DNA from: Lichenicola sp964247755
Lineage (GTDB): Bacteria > Pseudomonadota > Alphaproteobacteria > Acetobacterales > Acetobacteraceae
NCBI GenBank assembly: GCA_964247755.1
Contig: CAXTVX010000001.1
Location: 62,001-126,000 of the forward strand
Direction: 5' to 3'
DNA length: 64,000 nucleotides
Shown piece by piece: positions 49,755 through 60,916 of the stretch; positions within the stretch are counted from its first letter, which is position 1; each line of letters starts with the position of its first letter. Position numbers and translations under genes: made by a program. The notes beneath the pieces are model-generated. The model worked only from the letters and a program-made list of their open reading frames with translations, searched no databases and was not told the DNA's origin.

Positions 49755-50981
49755 TTAGCCGGAAGCGGCACGAAGCACGGCTAGGCCGCCTTCGAGATCG
49801 GCGATCAGCTCCTCCGGCGCTTCCAGACCGACATGCAGCCGAAGCGCCGGTCCGGGCAGGGCCGGCGTTGCCGTGTTCGCGGTCCGGCTGACGATGCCGG
49901 TGGTCGGCAGCACCAGGCTCTCATAGCCGCCCCAGGATGCCCCGAGCCCGAACACCGCCAGCGCCGCCACCATGTCCTCGACCGCGCTCGCGGTGTAGCG
50001 GCGGTCGAATACCACGCCGAACAGGCTCGATGCGCCGCGGAAGTCCCGCGTCCAGAACCCGTGTCCCGGACATTCCGGCAGTGCCGGATGCAGCACGCGG
50101 GCGACCTCCGGCCGGTCCTGCAGCCAACGCGCGACCAGCAGCGCCGAGCGCGACTGCCGTTCCAGACGCACACCCATGGTACGCAGGCCGCGCAACGTGA
50201 GCCAGCACTCGTCGGGCGAGGCATACTGCCCGAGCTGCACCACCGAGTCGCGCAGCACCACCCAGTCGGCCTGGTCGACCACCGTCACCGCGCCCAGCAC
50301 CGCGTCCGCGTGTCCGGCCGGATACTTGGTCAGGGCCTGGATCGACACGTCGACGCCGTGCTCGAACGGCTGGAACACGTGGATCCCCCAGGTGTTGTCC
50401 AGCATCAGCTTGGCGCCGTGCTCGTGCGCCACGCGCGCCAGCATCGGCACGTCCTGCACCTCGAAGCTGTGGCTGCCGGGGCTTTCCGCGAACAGCACTT
50501 GGGTGGTCGGGCGCATCAGGGTGTGCAGGCTGTCCCGGTCGATCAGCGGGTCGTAATAGGTGGTCTCGATCCCGAGGCGACGCAGCATGCTGTCGCAGAA
50601 CCGCCGCGTCGGGCCGTACACGCTGTCCGGCATCAGGCAGTGGCCGCCGGCGCCGAGAAAGGCCAGCAGCGGCGTGGTGCAGGCCGCGAGGCCCGACGAC
50701 ACCACCTGGGTGTGCCGCCCGCCCTCGATCGCGGCGATCGCTTCCTCGAGCAGGGACTGCGTGGGCCCCCCCATGGCGCCGTAGATCAGCGCGTGCTCGT
50801 AGCGCTGCGCCGAGCGAGCGCGCATCGCGTCCATGCTTTCGTAGAGAACCGTGGAGCCACGCGACACCGGCGGGTTGACGAAGCCGGGCTCGGTGCCGGA
50901 CGGGCGTGCGAGCCGCACCATCTTCGCGGTCAGGTCGGACCAGCCGTCATCCGGCACCGGCAGGTCGTCGATACCGCTCAT
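49755..50981 (-). CDS. metC: Cystathionine beta-lyase
   Basis: PLP-dependent lyase that converts cystathionine to homocysteine. The 408-residue protein has YEHALIYGAMGGPTQSLLEE, VVSSGLAACTTPLLAFLGAG, the PLP-phosphate and ring contacts around LMLDNTWGIHVFQPFEHGVD, and the PLP lysine K219 in SIQALTKYPAGHAD. This is the MetC rather than MetB/MetZ sub-type. ATG at 50981 overlaps the sulfurtransferase stop by 4 nt, so both sulfur-metabolism genes are coupled. Confidence 0.93.
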   Translation of the reverse strand: MSGIDDLPVPDDGWSDLTAKMVRLARPSGTEPGFVNPPVSRGSTVLYESMDAMRARSAQRYEHALIYGAMGGPTQSLLEEAIAAIEGGRHTQVVSSGLAACTTPLLAFLGAGGHCLMPDSVYGPTRRFCDSMLRRLGIETTYYDPLIDRDSLHTLMRPTTQVLFAESPGSHSFEVQDVPMLARVAHEHGAKLMLDNTWGIHVFQPFEHGVDVSIQALTKYPAGHADAVLGAVTVVDQADWVVLRDSVVQLGQYASPDECWLTLRGLRTMGVRLERQSRSALLVARWLQDRPEVARVLHPALPECPGHGFWTRDFRGASSLFGVVFDRRYTASAVEDMVAALAVFGLGASWGGYESLVLPTTGIVSRTANTATPALPGPALRLHVGLEAPEELIADLEGGLAVLRAASG

Positions 50982-51826
50982 CGTGCTGCTCCGGTCTCGC
51001 GCGGCACCAACGCCTGCGCCCATTCGGTCCACGACCCGTCATACAATGCGCCCGGCGCGAGGCCGGCGACGACCAGGCCCAGCGACAGCACCGAGGCCGT
51101 CAGGCCGGAGCCGCAGCTGGTGACCACCGGAACGCCCTCGTCGACTCCTGCGGCCGCGAAACGGGCGCGCAGCGCTGCCGGAGGCAGGAAGCGCCCGTCT
51201 TCTGCCAGCAGCTCGCCGAACGGCAGGCTGACGGCACCGGGGATGTGGCCGCCGGGGAGGCCGGCGCGGGGTTCCGGTGCGGTACCCTCGAACCGGCCGC
51301 GGCTCCTGGCATCCAGCAGGCGGGCGCCGGCGCCGCGCGACAGCTCCGCCACGTCGCCGAGCCCGGCCAGGCGGCGCGCCCGGAACGCTGGCACGAACCG
51401 TTCTTCCTGCGCCGGCGCCGGCTCGCCCTGCTCCAGCGTCCGCTTCTCGGCGCGCCAGCGCGGCAGGCCGCCGTCGAGCACGCGCACCCGGTCATGGCCG
51501 AACAGCCCGAACAGCCACCAGGCGCGCGCCGCCGACGCCACCCCGGTCTGGTCGTAGAGCACCAGCTCGGTGTCGTTGGACACGCCGAGGGCAGCGGCGA
51601 GTCGCGCGAACCGCCCCTGGCTCGGCACCATGTGCGGCAGAGCGCCCTCGGGATCTGAGAACGCGTCGAGGTCGAGAAAGCGCGCACCGGGAAGATGCGC
51701 CTGCGCGAACGCCGCCCGCGGATCGAAGCGCTCGCCCGGCAGCAGGGTGGTGGCATCGAGCACCGCGACGCCGGTCCGCCCGGCCAGCGCCAGGTCCAGT
51801 TCGGCCGTGGAGACGAGCGGGCCCAT
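50978..51826 (-). CDS. sseA: 3-mercaptopyruvate sulfurtransferase
   Basis: Two-domain rhodanese of 282 residues. The N-terminal inactive domain has LVLYDQTGVASAARAWWLFG, and the C-terminal active domain carries the catalytic loop CGSGLTA (C238), the signature of mercaptopyruvate rather than thiosulfate sulfurtransferases. GHIPGAVSLPFGELL is the conserved entry to that domain. Coupled to metC, it points to cysteine breakdown or persulfide production. It lies downstream of the XRE regulator gene on the same strand. Confidence 0.92.
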   Translation of the reverse strand: MGPLVSTAELDLALAGRTGVAVLDATTLLPGERFDPRAAFAQAHLPGARFLDLDAFSDPEGALPHMVPSQGRFARLAAALGVSNDTELVLYDQTGVASAARAWWLFGLFGHDRVRVLDGGLPRWRAEKRTLEQGEPAPAQEERFVPAFRARRLAGLGDVAELSRGAGARLLDARSRGRFEGTAPEPRAGLPGGHIPGAVSLPFGELLAEDGRFLPPAALRARFAAAGVDEGVPVVTSCGSGLTASVLSLGLVVAGLAPGALYDGSWTEWAQALVPRETGAAR

Positions 51827-51882
51827 GCAGCGATCCTCCCGACCGGACCGGTCGCGCGGCGCGCCCCGGCCTGGTCCTGCTG

Positions 51883-51904
51883 ACGCCGGACCGGGGCCCG
51901 GCGT
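51883..51904 (-). terminator. Weak hairpin after the XRE regulator gene
   Basis: ACGCCGG (51883-51889) pairs with CCGGCGT (51898-51904) over an 8-nt loop, 16 nt beyond the XRE regulator stop on the minus strand. No T-run follows, so termination is doubtful and read-through to sseA-metC is possible. Confidence 0.3.
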
Positions 51905-51919
51905 GGAGGCAAGTCTAGA

Positions 51920-52801
51920 TCACTGGACGCGGTGCGCCGCAAGCAGGGCGCGGACCCGTTCGGCCGCCGCCTTGCCCTTGATCGAGTCGCGCCACATCCC
52001 CTCGATCACCCGCTGGTGGCTCGCGACCGCCTCCGGTGCGCCGGTGACCATGGAAACGCCGGTCGGAACCGTGCAGCCGGAGTCGCTGCGGAACGGGTTG
52101 ATCGCCACGGTGGCGCGGTCGCGCTGGCGCAGCAGGACGCAGCTCGTGCTCGGCGCCGCATCCGGGAGCAGGCTGAACTGCAGTCCCATCGGCTCGGTTT
52201 CCAGCAGGTTGGCGATCGCATCGACCTCCGCGGCCGCGATCGCGCGGCAGCGCCGGCGCAGCGGCTCGTCCAGCTTCAGCCCGGCGCAGATGCCGTCCTG
52301 CAGCAGCTGCTGCAACGCCTGCTCGGGCAGGATGGCGATGATGCCCGGCCGACGCGACTGGTAGATCCGCTTGCGCGCGGACAGGATGCCCAGCACCTGC
52401 TCGGCCACCGCACGCGAGGCGGCGGCATCCTCGCCGGCCAGGTCGGCGACCTGGAACAGGCTTTCGGTGAGGGCAAGGTCGAAGCTGTCCGACGTCACCA
52501 GGTAGCAGAACGGCAGCCCGACCTGGAGGATCTGGTCAGCGGTCTCCTCCACCTGGCGCAGCCGCTCGAAGAAGCCCACCGAGCGGCTGTAGTACTCGAC
52601 GCCGATGCCGAGCAGGGACAGCGGTGAGATCTTGAGCAGCTCGGCCAGGCGCTGGACCGTGTCCAGCTTGATGACTTCGCCCTTCTCGTAGCGATACAAT
52701 GCCGCACGCGACACGCCGAGGCGTGCGGCGATCTCCTCGGCACGCATTCCGGATTCAACGCGGTAGGCACGCAACTGCTGGCCGATTTCGTTGAGGCGCA
52801 T
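51920..52801 (-). CDS. XRE-family helix-turn-helix regulator with long C-terminal domain
   Basis: The 293-residue protein has an N-terminal HTH (residues about 6-62): QQLRAYRVESGMRAEEIAAR, then LGVSRAALYRYEKGEVIKLD. The remaining 230 residues form an unrecognised sensory domain with LLGIGVEYYSRSVGFFERLR and VPTGVSMVTGAPEAVASHQR. It is upstream of sseA-metC on the same strand, with 93 nt between, and divergent from the AI-2E-type permease. Two TAACGAT repeats in the divergent promoter region could be its binding sites. Ligand unknown. Confidence 0.8.
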   Translation of the reverse strand: MRLNEIGQQLRAYRVESGMRAEEIAARLGVSRAALYRYEKGEVIKLDTVQRLAELLKISPLSLLGIGVEYYSRSVGFFERLRQVEETADQILQVGLPFCYLVTSDSFDLALTESLFQVADLAGEDAAASRAVAEQVLGILSARKRIYQSRRPGIIAILPEQALQQLLQDGICAGLKLDEPLRRRCRAIAAAEVDAIANLLETEPMGLQFSLLPDAAPSTSCVLLRQRDRATVAINPFRSDSGCTVPTGVSMVTGAPEAVASHQRVIEGMWRDSIKGKAAAERVRALLAAHRVQ

Positions 52802-52860
52802 GGGGTGTCCTGACCGAGGCTCGCGGGAAGGCGTTTCAGGATGTGCATTTCACACAAAAC

Positions 52861-52898
52861 TAACGATACAGATCAAGCCGGGGATTGGCTATAACGAT
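52861..52898. repeat. Direct repeats TAACGAT in a divergent promoter region
   Basis: TAACGAT occurs at 52861-52867 and 52892-52898, 31 bp apart (about three helical turns), in the relatively AT-rich 189-nt gap between the XRE regulator and the permease. This spacing places both on one DNA face, as expected for a cooperative operator. Confidence 0.35.
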
Positions 52899-52990
52899 TT
52901 CGTCTTCATGATGATTTCAACCTCACCGCGTGACCGGCAGGTCATCGCACGACCTTCGTCACGCCCGCAGCGGAGCTGGGTCCGCCCGTG

Positions 52991-54034
52991 ATGCCGGAGC
53001 GGATCATGATGGGGCTGCTGCTGGGCGGCGTCGCCGCCGGCTGCGTCCTGGTGCTGCAGCCGTTCTTCTCGGCGATCCTGTGGGCGGCGATCCTGGTGTT
53101 CGCGACCTGGCCGGTGTTCGTCCGGGCGCGGAGCCATGTCGGCCGCTTTCCCGCCGCGTTCCTGATGATGGTCATGACGGCGCTGCTGGTGGTGCTGCCG
53201 CTGGGGCTGGTCGCCTCGGCCGGGGTGGCAGACGCGCCGGGCGTGCTGCACGCGGCGATGGGGCTGGCCGCCATCGGCCTGCCCGAGCCGCCGCACTGGA
53301 TCGCCCGCGTGCCGCTGGTCGGCCACCAGCTCACCGAGACCCTGCATCGCTGGTCGGTCGACCTCGGCCAGGTCGGCGCCACCCTGCAGCCCTATGTCGG
53401 CATCATCGCCGAGCGGATCCTGGCCGTGCTGGTGCAGATCGCCAGCGGCCTGCTGCAGCTGGTGCTGGCGCTGTTCATCGGCTTCTTCTTCTGGATCAGC
53501 GGCGACGCGCTCGGCAACACCCTGTCGGCGATCATCCGCCGGATCGCCGGCGTCCACGCCGACCGCCTGCTCGGCGTGGCCGGCAGCACGGTGCGCGGCA
53601 CCGTGTACGGCATCCTCGGCACCGCCATCGTGCAGGGCATCCTGACCGGGATCGGCTTCACCATCGCCGGCGTGCCGAGCCCGGTGCTGTTCGGCGGCAT
53701 CGCCGCGTTCGTCGCGGTGCTGCCGATCGGCGCACCCCTGGTCTGGATCCCGGCGGCGATCTGGCTCGCGATGTCGCACCACCTCGGCTGGGGCATCTTC
53801 CTCGCCGCCTGGGGGGTGCTGGCGATCTCCGGCGCCGACCACGTGATCCGGCCGGTGTTCATCGCCCGCGGCGCGCAGCTGCCCTACCTGCTGACCCTGC
53901 TCGGCGTGCTGGGGGGCGTGCTGGCGTTCGGCGGCCTCGGCATCTTCCTGGGCCCGGTGCTGCTCGGGCTCGGCTACACCCTGGTGGTCGAGTTCGCGTC
54001 CGGCCAGGCCGCCATCGCCACGCCGGATGCGTGA
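52991..54034 (+). CDS. AI-2E family (PerM-like) membrane transporter
   Basis: Polytopic permease of the AI-2E/UPF0118 family. The 347-residue protein has about eight helices, with paired N-terminal helices (LLLGGVAAGCVLVLQPFFSA), a cytosolic/periplasmic loop with a long helix at about residues 100-135, and the conserved GVPSPVLFGGIAAFVAVLPI and GADHVIRPVFIARGAQLPYL blocks. Members have been linked to autoinducer export or Na/H exchange, so substrate is open. ATG 52991 or GTG 52988 could start it. It overlaps the next gene by 8 nt. Confidence 0.9.
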   Translation: MPERIMMGLLLGGVAAGCVLVLQPFFSAILWAAILVFATWPVFVRARSHVGRFPAAFLMMVMTALLVVLPLGLVASAGVADAPGVLHAAMGLAAIGLPEPPHWIARVPLVGHQLTETLHRWSVDLGQVGATLQPYVGIIAERILAVLVQIASGLLQLVLALFIGFFFWISGDALGNTLSAIIRRIAGVHADRLLGVAGSTVRGTVYGILGTAIVQGILTGIGFTIAGVPSPVLFGGIAAFVAVLPIGAPLVWIPAAIWLAMSHHLGWGIFLAAWGVLAISGADHVIRPVFIARGAQLPYLLTLLGVLGGVLAFGGLGIFLGPVLLGLGYTLVVEFASGQAAIATPDA

Positions 54035-54788
54035 GGCGGAGGCCGGGCGGAACGATCCGCCCGCCGTGACGCTATACCGCCCGATGCGCGACCTTCCCCC
54101 CGCCCCTCCCGCCCACATCCGGGAGCCAGCCGACGACACCGATGGCCGCGTGATCGTCAGCTGGAACCTGCTGCGCACGGTGGGCGCGTCGCTGGACGAC
54201 GTGGCGCGGCTGATCGACGCCGAGCGGCCGGACCTGCTGCTGATGCAGGAGGCGACCACCGCGATCGACCGTCTGCAGGACCGGATCGGCGGCCACTATG
54301 CCCGCTCGCCGCTTCCCGGCCGCATCCATGGCGTCGCCTGCTGGAGCCCGCATCCGTTCCGCAGCGCCCCCACCGTGCACCCGCTGCAGCCGGGCACGCT
54401 GATCCGGCGGGTGTGCCAGGTGATCGACATCGGCCCGTTCTCGGTCGCCAACGTCCACCTGTCGCACGGCCAGATGCTGAACCGGCGGCAGCTGCGCCTG
54501 ATCGCCACCCTGCTGCCGCCGACCGGTGCGGTGCTGGGCGATTTCAACCTGCTCGGGCCGGCGTTGCTGCCCGGCTTCCGCGACGTCGGCCCCAAGGGTG
54601 CCACCCACCGCATGGCCGACATGGTGCCGATCCGGCTAGACCGCTGCTTGGCGCGGGGCCTGGACTGCGTCGAGGCGCGCGTGCTGCCGCACCAGCCCTC
54701 CGACCACCATCCGATCCGCGTGGTGCTCCGCGCCCGCGCGCGCCACTACCACCAGCAGCAGCCAGGTGCCGCCGTCGCCTACAGGTAG
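54027..54788 (+). CDS. Endonuclease/exonuclease/phosphatase (EEP) family hydrolase
   Basis: Metal-dependent phosphodiesterase fold of 253 residues. Visible active-site motifs in order are VIVSWNLLRTVG (Asn), LLLMQEATTAIDR (Glu), ANVHLSHGQMLNRRQL, AVLGDFNLLGP (Asp/Asn) and PSDHHPIRVVL (His). No signal peptide. It overlaps the end of the permease gene and converges with the cardiolipin synthase gene, their stops overlapping by 10 nt. The pairing of an EEP protein with a phospholipase D-type enzyme is common and may reflect lipid metabolism; substrate unknown. Confidence 0.85.
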   Translation: MREAEAGRNDPPAVTLYRPMRDLPPAPPAHIREPADDTDGRVIVSWNLLRTVGASLDDVARLIDAERPDLLLMQEATTAIDRLQDRIGGHYARSPLPGRIHGVACWSPHPFRSAPTVHPLQPGTLIRRVCQVIDIGPFSVANVHLSHGQMLNRRQLRLIATLLPPTGAVLGDFNLLGPALLPGFRDVGPKGATHRMADMVPIRLDRCLARGLDCVEARVLPHQPSDHHPIRVVLRARARHYHQQQPGAAVAYR

Positions 54789-56206
54789 GGCAGCATCAGC
54801 CGGGCGCTGGCGTCGCGCAGCCGGACCGGGAAGCGCCGCTTGTCCAGGTCGTGGTGCGTCAGCCTGACGTGGCGGTGCTCGGCGATGAACGCCTCGATCC
54901 CGGCGGTGACGGCGGCGTCGTAGACCTCGACGTTGAGCTCGAAGTTGAGCCGCAGGCTGCGCACGTCGAGGTTGGAGCTGCCGATCATCGCCCAGCGCCC
55001 GTCCATGGTCATCAGCTTGGAATGGTTGAACGGCGCCCGCGACAGCCACAGCCGCACGCCGGCGTCCAGCAGCGGCCCGTTGTTGGCGCTGCGTGCCCAG
55101 TCCACCGGCTTCTGGTTGCTGGCGAACGGCATCACCACGTCGATCTCGATGCCGCGCATCGCCGCCATCGCCAGCACCGTCAGCAGACGCTCGTCGGGCA
55201 GGAAATACGGCGTCATGATGCGTACCGAGCGGCGCGCCATCGCGACTGCCTGCATCATCGCGAACTCGATCTTCTCCAGGTCGCTGTCCGGCCCCGAGGT
55301 GACCACGCGCATCAGCGCGTCGCCGCAGGCCGGATCGACCTCCTCCTGGTCGGGAAAGAACGCCGGGTCGTCGATCTCCTGACCGGTGCCGAACGACCAG
55401 TCCTTGGCGAACGCCTCGCTCAGCTGGTGCACGATCGGGCCGCGCAGCTCGAAATGGGTGTCCGAGACCGGGTGCCTCGGCCGGAACCGGAGCACGTTCT
55501 CGACCGCGATGTTCATGCCCCCTGTGAAGCCGAGGCGACCGTCCACCACCAGGATCTTCTTGTGGGTGCGCAGGTTGATGAACGGCATGCGCCACGGCCA
55601 TACCGAGTGCATGAAGCGCGCGGTCGGCACCCCCCCGGCCCGCAGCCGGCTGGCCGCACGGCAGCGCAGGTAGCCGCTGCCGATACCGTCCACCATCACC
55701 CGCACCTGCACGCCCCGCGCCTGCGCCGCGACCAGCGCGTCGACGAAGCGCCGGCCCACCGCGTCGTCGTGGAACAGGTAGGAGCACAGCAGGATCGTCC
55801 GGCTGGCGCCCTCGATCGCCGCCAGCATGACGGGATAGGTGCTGTCGCCGTCGTGGAACCGGCGCAGCGCGTTGCCGCCCAGCAGCGGCCGGCCGGTTAG
55901 CCGCCCGACCGCCTCGGCCAGCAACGCATACTCGCCGTCGAGCTGCCGCTTGCCGGTCGACACGCCGTGCCGGCTCGACCAGCGGCGTGCCCGTCCCAGC
56001 CGGCGCGCCAGCCGGCGCACCCGGTTGACGCCGAACATCACGTAGAGCGCCGTGCCGGTCAGCGGCGCCAGCCAGGCCAGCCCGATCCAGCCGATCGCCG
56101 AGCCGATGTCACGCTTGGTGCGCAGCACGTGCAGCGTGACCAGCACCGACAGCACCAGCCGCGCCGGCCAGAGCAGGTCGAACAGCATCCGGAACAGGTC
56201 CGTCAT
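54779..56206 (-). CDS. cls: Cardiolipin synthase (phospholipase D superfamily)
   Basis: Membrane enzyme that joins two phosphatidylglycerols into cardiolipin. The 475-residue protein has two N-terminal membrane helices (about residues 8-24 and 36-57, the latter IGWIGLAWLAPLTGTALYVM). Two HKD motifs follow: HKKILVVDGRLGFTGGMNIA in the first PLD domain and HSKLMTMDGRWAMIGSSNLD in the second. This length and layout match ClsA-type enzymes. ATG at 56206 is chosen directly before the first helix. It ends inside the EEP gene end. Confidence 0.93.
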   Translation of the reverse strand: MTDLFRMLFDLLWPARLVLSVLVTLHVLRTKRDIGSAIGWIGLAWLAPLTGTALYVMFGVNRVRRLARRLGRARRWSSRHGVSTGKRQLDGEYALLAEAVGRLTGRPLLGGNALRRFHDGDSTYPVMLAAIEGASRTILLCSYLFHDDAVGRRFVDALVAAQARGVQVRVMVDGIGSGYLRCRAASRLRAGGVPTARFMHSVWPWRMPFINLRTHKKILVVDGRLGFTGGMNIAVENVLRFRPRHPVSDTHFELRGPIVHQLSEAFAKDWSFGTGQEIDDPAFFPDQEEVDPACGDALMRVVTSGPDSDLEKIEFAMMQAVAMARRSVRIMTPYFLPDERLLTVLAMAAMRGIEIDVVMPFASNQKPVDWARSANNGPLLDAGVRLWLSRAPFNHSKLMTMDGRWAMIGSSNLDVRSLRLNFELNVEVYDAAVTAGIEAFIAEHRHVRLTHHDLDKRRFPVRLRDASARLMLPYL

Positions 56207-56364
56207 GATCCGGTAACGGAACGGAAAGGAATGCCGCGCAAGCTTCGCCACTCCATGCATCGGGAGAGATGGCCTTGCCGAGGCCGGACGGGACCCCACG
56301 ACGAACGGCGGCGCCGCGACGATGCGCATCCGGACCGGCTTTGACAAGCACGGCCCCATCACCC

Positions 56365-56751
56365 GTGCGGCACCGGCGCGGTCGGGCCGCATGGGAGGCC
56401 GGGATGCGTGCCGAGGACGTGGCCTGCGCGGCACTCGTCGCCGACGGCTGGAGCGTGCTGGCCCGGCGCGCCCGCACCCCTGCCGGCGAGGTCGACGTCG
56501 TGGCGTCCAGGGTGACGGACGGCGCCGCGGTGCTGGCCTTCGTCGAGGTCAAGGCGCGTCCGGCGCTGTCGGAAGCGGCCGCCGCGCTAAGCCTGCGCCA
56601 GCAGCACCGGCTGCTCGACGCAGCCGCGATCCTGCTCGCGCGCAACCCGGACTGGCAGCAGGACTGCATCCGTTTCGACGTGCTCCTGGTGGACCGGGCG
56701 GGCACGGTGCGCCGGATCGCCGACGCGTTCCGGGACGAGCGCGCCGCCTGA
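56365..56751 (+). CDS. YraN/UPF0102 family predicted nuclease
   Basis: Restriction-endonuclease-like fold of about 128 residues: GRAAWEAGMRAEDVACAALV, then GWSVLARRARTPAGEVDVVA and VLAFVEVKARPALSEAAAAL, where the E-VD and E-VK motifs form the nuclease-like site. GTG at 56365 is preferred to ATG 56404 because the longer product keeps the conserved Gly-Arg helix at the N-terminus. Function is unproven. In many genomes it neighbours rsmI or gshB; here it stands alone beside cls. Confidence 0.85.
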   Translation: MRHRRGRAAWEAGMRAEDVACAALVADGWSVLARRARTPAGEVDVVASRVTDGAAVLAFVEVKARPALSEAAAALSLRQQHRLLDAAAILLARNPDWQQDCIRFDVLLVDRAGTVRRIADAFRDERAA

Positions 56752-57652
56752 TAGGCTTCGTCACACGACGACACCGCGCGTGCCGCACCGTCATGGGACG
56801 CTGCCGTGATGCAGCTCGACACTGGCTCAGGTATTGGCCGGTTTTGGCTTCCGCGCCCGACCGCGTGACGCCATGGCTGCCGACCCGTGCTGCTGGCCGC
56901 GCGGCCAGGCGGACGGCGGCGGGCTGGCGGCCGGCCTGGTCGTGCCGCTGCTGCTGCGCGGTCCAGCCCGGATCGGCAGCTACGCGCCCGACCTGGCGAC
57001 GGGGACCCTCCCCCCGACCTGCCTGTGCGGATCGTCGTCCTGAACGCGGCGGAGCGGCTGACCGAGCCCGGCCATCGCCGACGGCCTGGCGGCACCCGGA
57101 TCCTCGTTGCAGACCCTGGATGCGGCGCCAGGGACAGGGCGGACGGGTTCGCATCCTAGGCACGTGCCGCCGGCAGGCTGCTGGCAGCACCCGACGGACC
57201 GGGGGTCCTGCCCTCAAGCCCGGCGGCTGGGACACCCATGCGGCGCAGCGGCAACGCCTCGACGCGCCGCTGTCACAGCCCGATGCCGGATGCCGGCGCT
57301 CCGCAGCGGTCTCGGCAGCGCCTGGATCAACATGGTTGTGCTGGTCATGATCGAACTCGGCCGCACGGTCCGGGTCAGCGGCACTGGCGGCACCACCCAT
57401 GGCACCGCGACGATCTCGTTGGTGGCCAACGGTGCCGTCAGCAGCGGCTGGGTCGGCCGTGCCTGGCCGTGACCCTCATGACTATTCGAGAACCGCAACT
57501 CGGCGCCGCCACCGGCCTGGCCAAGAGTGTGAACTCCGCCCGTCTCGGACTGGATGCAACGGCGTTAGATCACGTGTTTCCGTCCATCCGCGACGCGTTT
57601 CCGGCCGCCGGGCTTATCCGCAGCTGAGGGTCCGATTCGAAGCTGCGGCGCC
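56752..57652. other. Gene-poor stretch of about 900 bp
   Basis: Several open frames cover this interval, but none has a credible start together with a recognisable fold. Short stretches such as TATISLVANGAVSSGWVGRA (near 57400-57460) look protein-like yet lie in frames with no clean beginning. The interval may be a decayed gene. No clear hairpin or repeat was noted. Confidence 0.4.
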
Positions 57653-58015
57653 TCAGCTCCAGCGGCGACGGCGGCTGACGCCCAGGTGGATCGTGGTGCC
57701 GGTGGCGCGGATGCCGCGTCGGAAAGCCGTCTCGTGCGCAAAGCCGCGATGGAACGACGCCTCGTGCAGGAGACCGGAGGATCGTCCATGGCCGCGTTCC
57801 CGACTCCAGCCCTGCAGCCAGCTCATGCGTACCGAACGATACGCTGCCCAGTGCACGATCACCCGCGGCGTCGCGGTCAAGGCGTCCAGCGTCAGCTTGC
57901 TGGCCTCGCCGTCGGTGACGACGTGCTGGGCGAAGGCGGGAACGGAAGCGGCACCGGTGGCAACGATCAGGAAACCGGCGAACAGGCTCCTGGCGGCGGC
58001 AAGGCGGATGGTCAC
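57653..58015 (-). CDS. Small exported protein, unknown function
   Basis: GTG at 58015, preceded by GGGAG at 8 nt, opens a 120-residue product whose first 28 residues (RLAAARSLFAGFLIVATGAA then SVPAFA) form a clear signal peptide. The mature N-terminus reads QHVVTDGEASKLTLDALTAT. The rest is rich in Arg, His and Ser and unlike any family I know; this tail may be out of frame or degenerate. It follows grxD after 74 nt on the same strand. Confidence 0.5.
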   Translation of the reverse strand: MTIRLAAARSLFAGFLIVATGAASVPAFAQHVVTDGEASKLTLDALTATPRVIVHWAAYRSVRMSWLQGWSRERGHGRSSGLLHEASFHRGFAHETAFRRGIRATGTTIHLGVSRRRRWS

Positions 58016-58089
58016 AGGACGTCTCCCGGATCGTTCGATCTCGGGAACCTCGATAACCCATCCACACCGGCGCGGTAAAGCCTTCGCGA

Positions 58090-58425
58090 TCAGGCGGGAA
58101 CGAACGCCACGCCCTTTTCCGTCAGCAGTGTCTCCAGCTCGCCTGACTGGAACATCTCGGTGACGATGTCGCAGCCGCCGACCAGTTCGCCCTTGACGTA
58201 GAGCTGCGGAATGGTCGGCCAGTTGGAGAACACCTTGATGCCCTCGCGTAGCTCGGCGTCCTCCAGCACGTTCACGGTCTGGAACGGCACCTGCATGTGC
58301 GACAGGATCTGCACCACACGCGCCGAGAAGCCGCACTGCGGGAACATCGCGTTGCCCTTCATGAACAGCATCACCGGGTTGGCGTCGATCTCGCCCTGGA
58401 TTCGCTGGAACACCGTTTCGGCCAT
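58090..58425 (-). CDS. grxD: Monothiol glutaredoxin Grx4/GrxD
   Basis: Iron-sulfur cluster carrier. The 111-residue protein contains the monothiol site CGFS (C31) in FMKGNAMFPQCGFSARVVQI, the TIPQLYVKGELVGGCDIVTE block that binds glutathione, and the MFQSGELETLL helix. The preceding gene encodes a BolA protein, its known partner in a [2Fe-2S]-bridged complex, 29 nt upstream. Both lie downstream of purL. Full length and conserved residues indicate a functional protein. Confidence 0.97.
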   Translation of the reverse strand: MAETVFQRIQGEIDANPVMLFMKGNAMFPQCGFSARVVQILSHMQVPFQTVNVLEDAELREGIKVFSNWPTIPQLYVKGELVGGCDIVTEMFQSGELETLLTEKGVAFVPA

Positions 58426-58454
58426 GGGACTGCTCCTGGAAGACTGGATGAAGG

Positions 58455-58685
58455 TCAGGGTGCGCTGGTCTGGATCGCGAGCGCGTGCAGCGCGCCGCCC
58501 ATCTGCCCGGCGAGTGCCGCATACACCAGCTGGTGCTGCTGCACGCGCGAACGGCCGCGGAACGCCTCGCTGACCACCGAGCAGGCGTAATGGTCGCCGT
58601 CGCCCGCCAGGTCCTCGATCGTCACCAGCGCGTCCGGCAGGGAGGCGCGGATCAGCGTCTCGATCTCTGACGCAGCCATCGGCAT
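58455..58685 (-). CDS. bolA: BolA-family protein
   Basis: Small partner of monothiol glutaredoxin in iron-sulfur trafficking. The 76-residue product reads IETLIRASLPDALVTIEDLA and GDGDHYACSVVSEAFRGRSR, with the conserved His, and HQLVYAALAGQMGGALHALA. This is the short YrbA/IbaG-like group. MPMAASEIE from 58685 is chosen as N-terminus; ATG 58679 is an alternative two codons in. It follows purL by 26 nt and precedes grxD. Confidence 0.93.
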   Translation of the reverse strand: MPMAASEIETLIRASLPDALVTIEDLAGDGDHYACSVVSEAFRGRSRVQQHQLVYAALAGQMGGALHALAIQTSAP

Positions 58686-58711
58686 GAGCCCGCACTCCAC
58701 GCTGCGGCCGA

Positions 58712-60912
<2,201 letters not shown>

Positions 60913-60916
<4 letters not shown>

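Noticed and set aside
51827..51919. SAM riboswitch upstream of sseA-metC
   Set aside because: The gap contains GC-rich inverted repeats but I could not match the SAM-II pseudoknot core or any other SAM riboswitch consensus.
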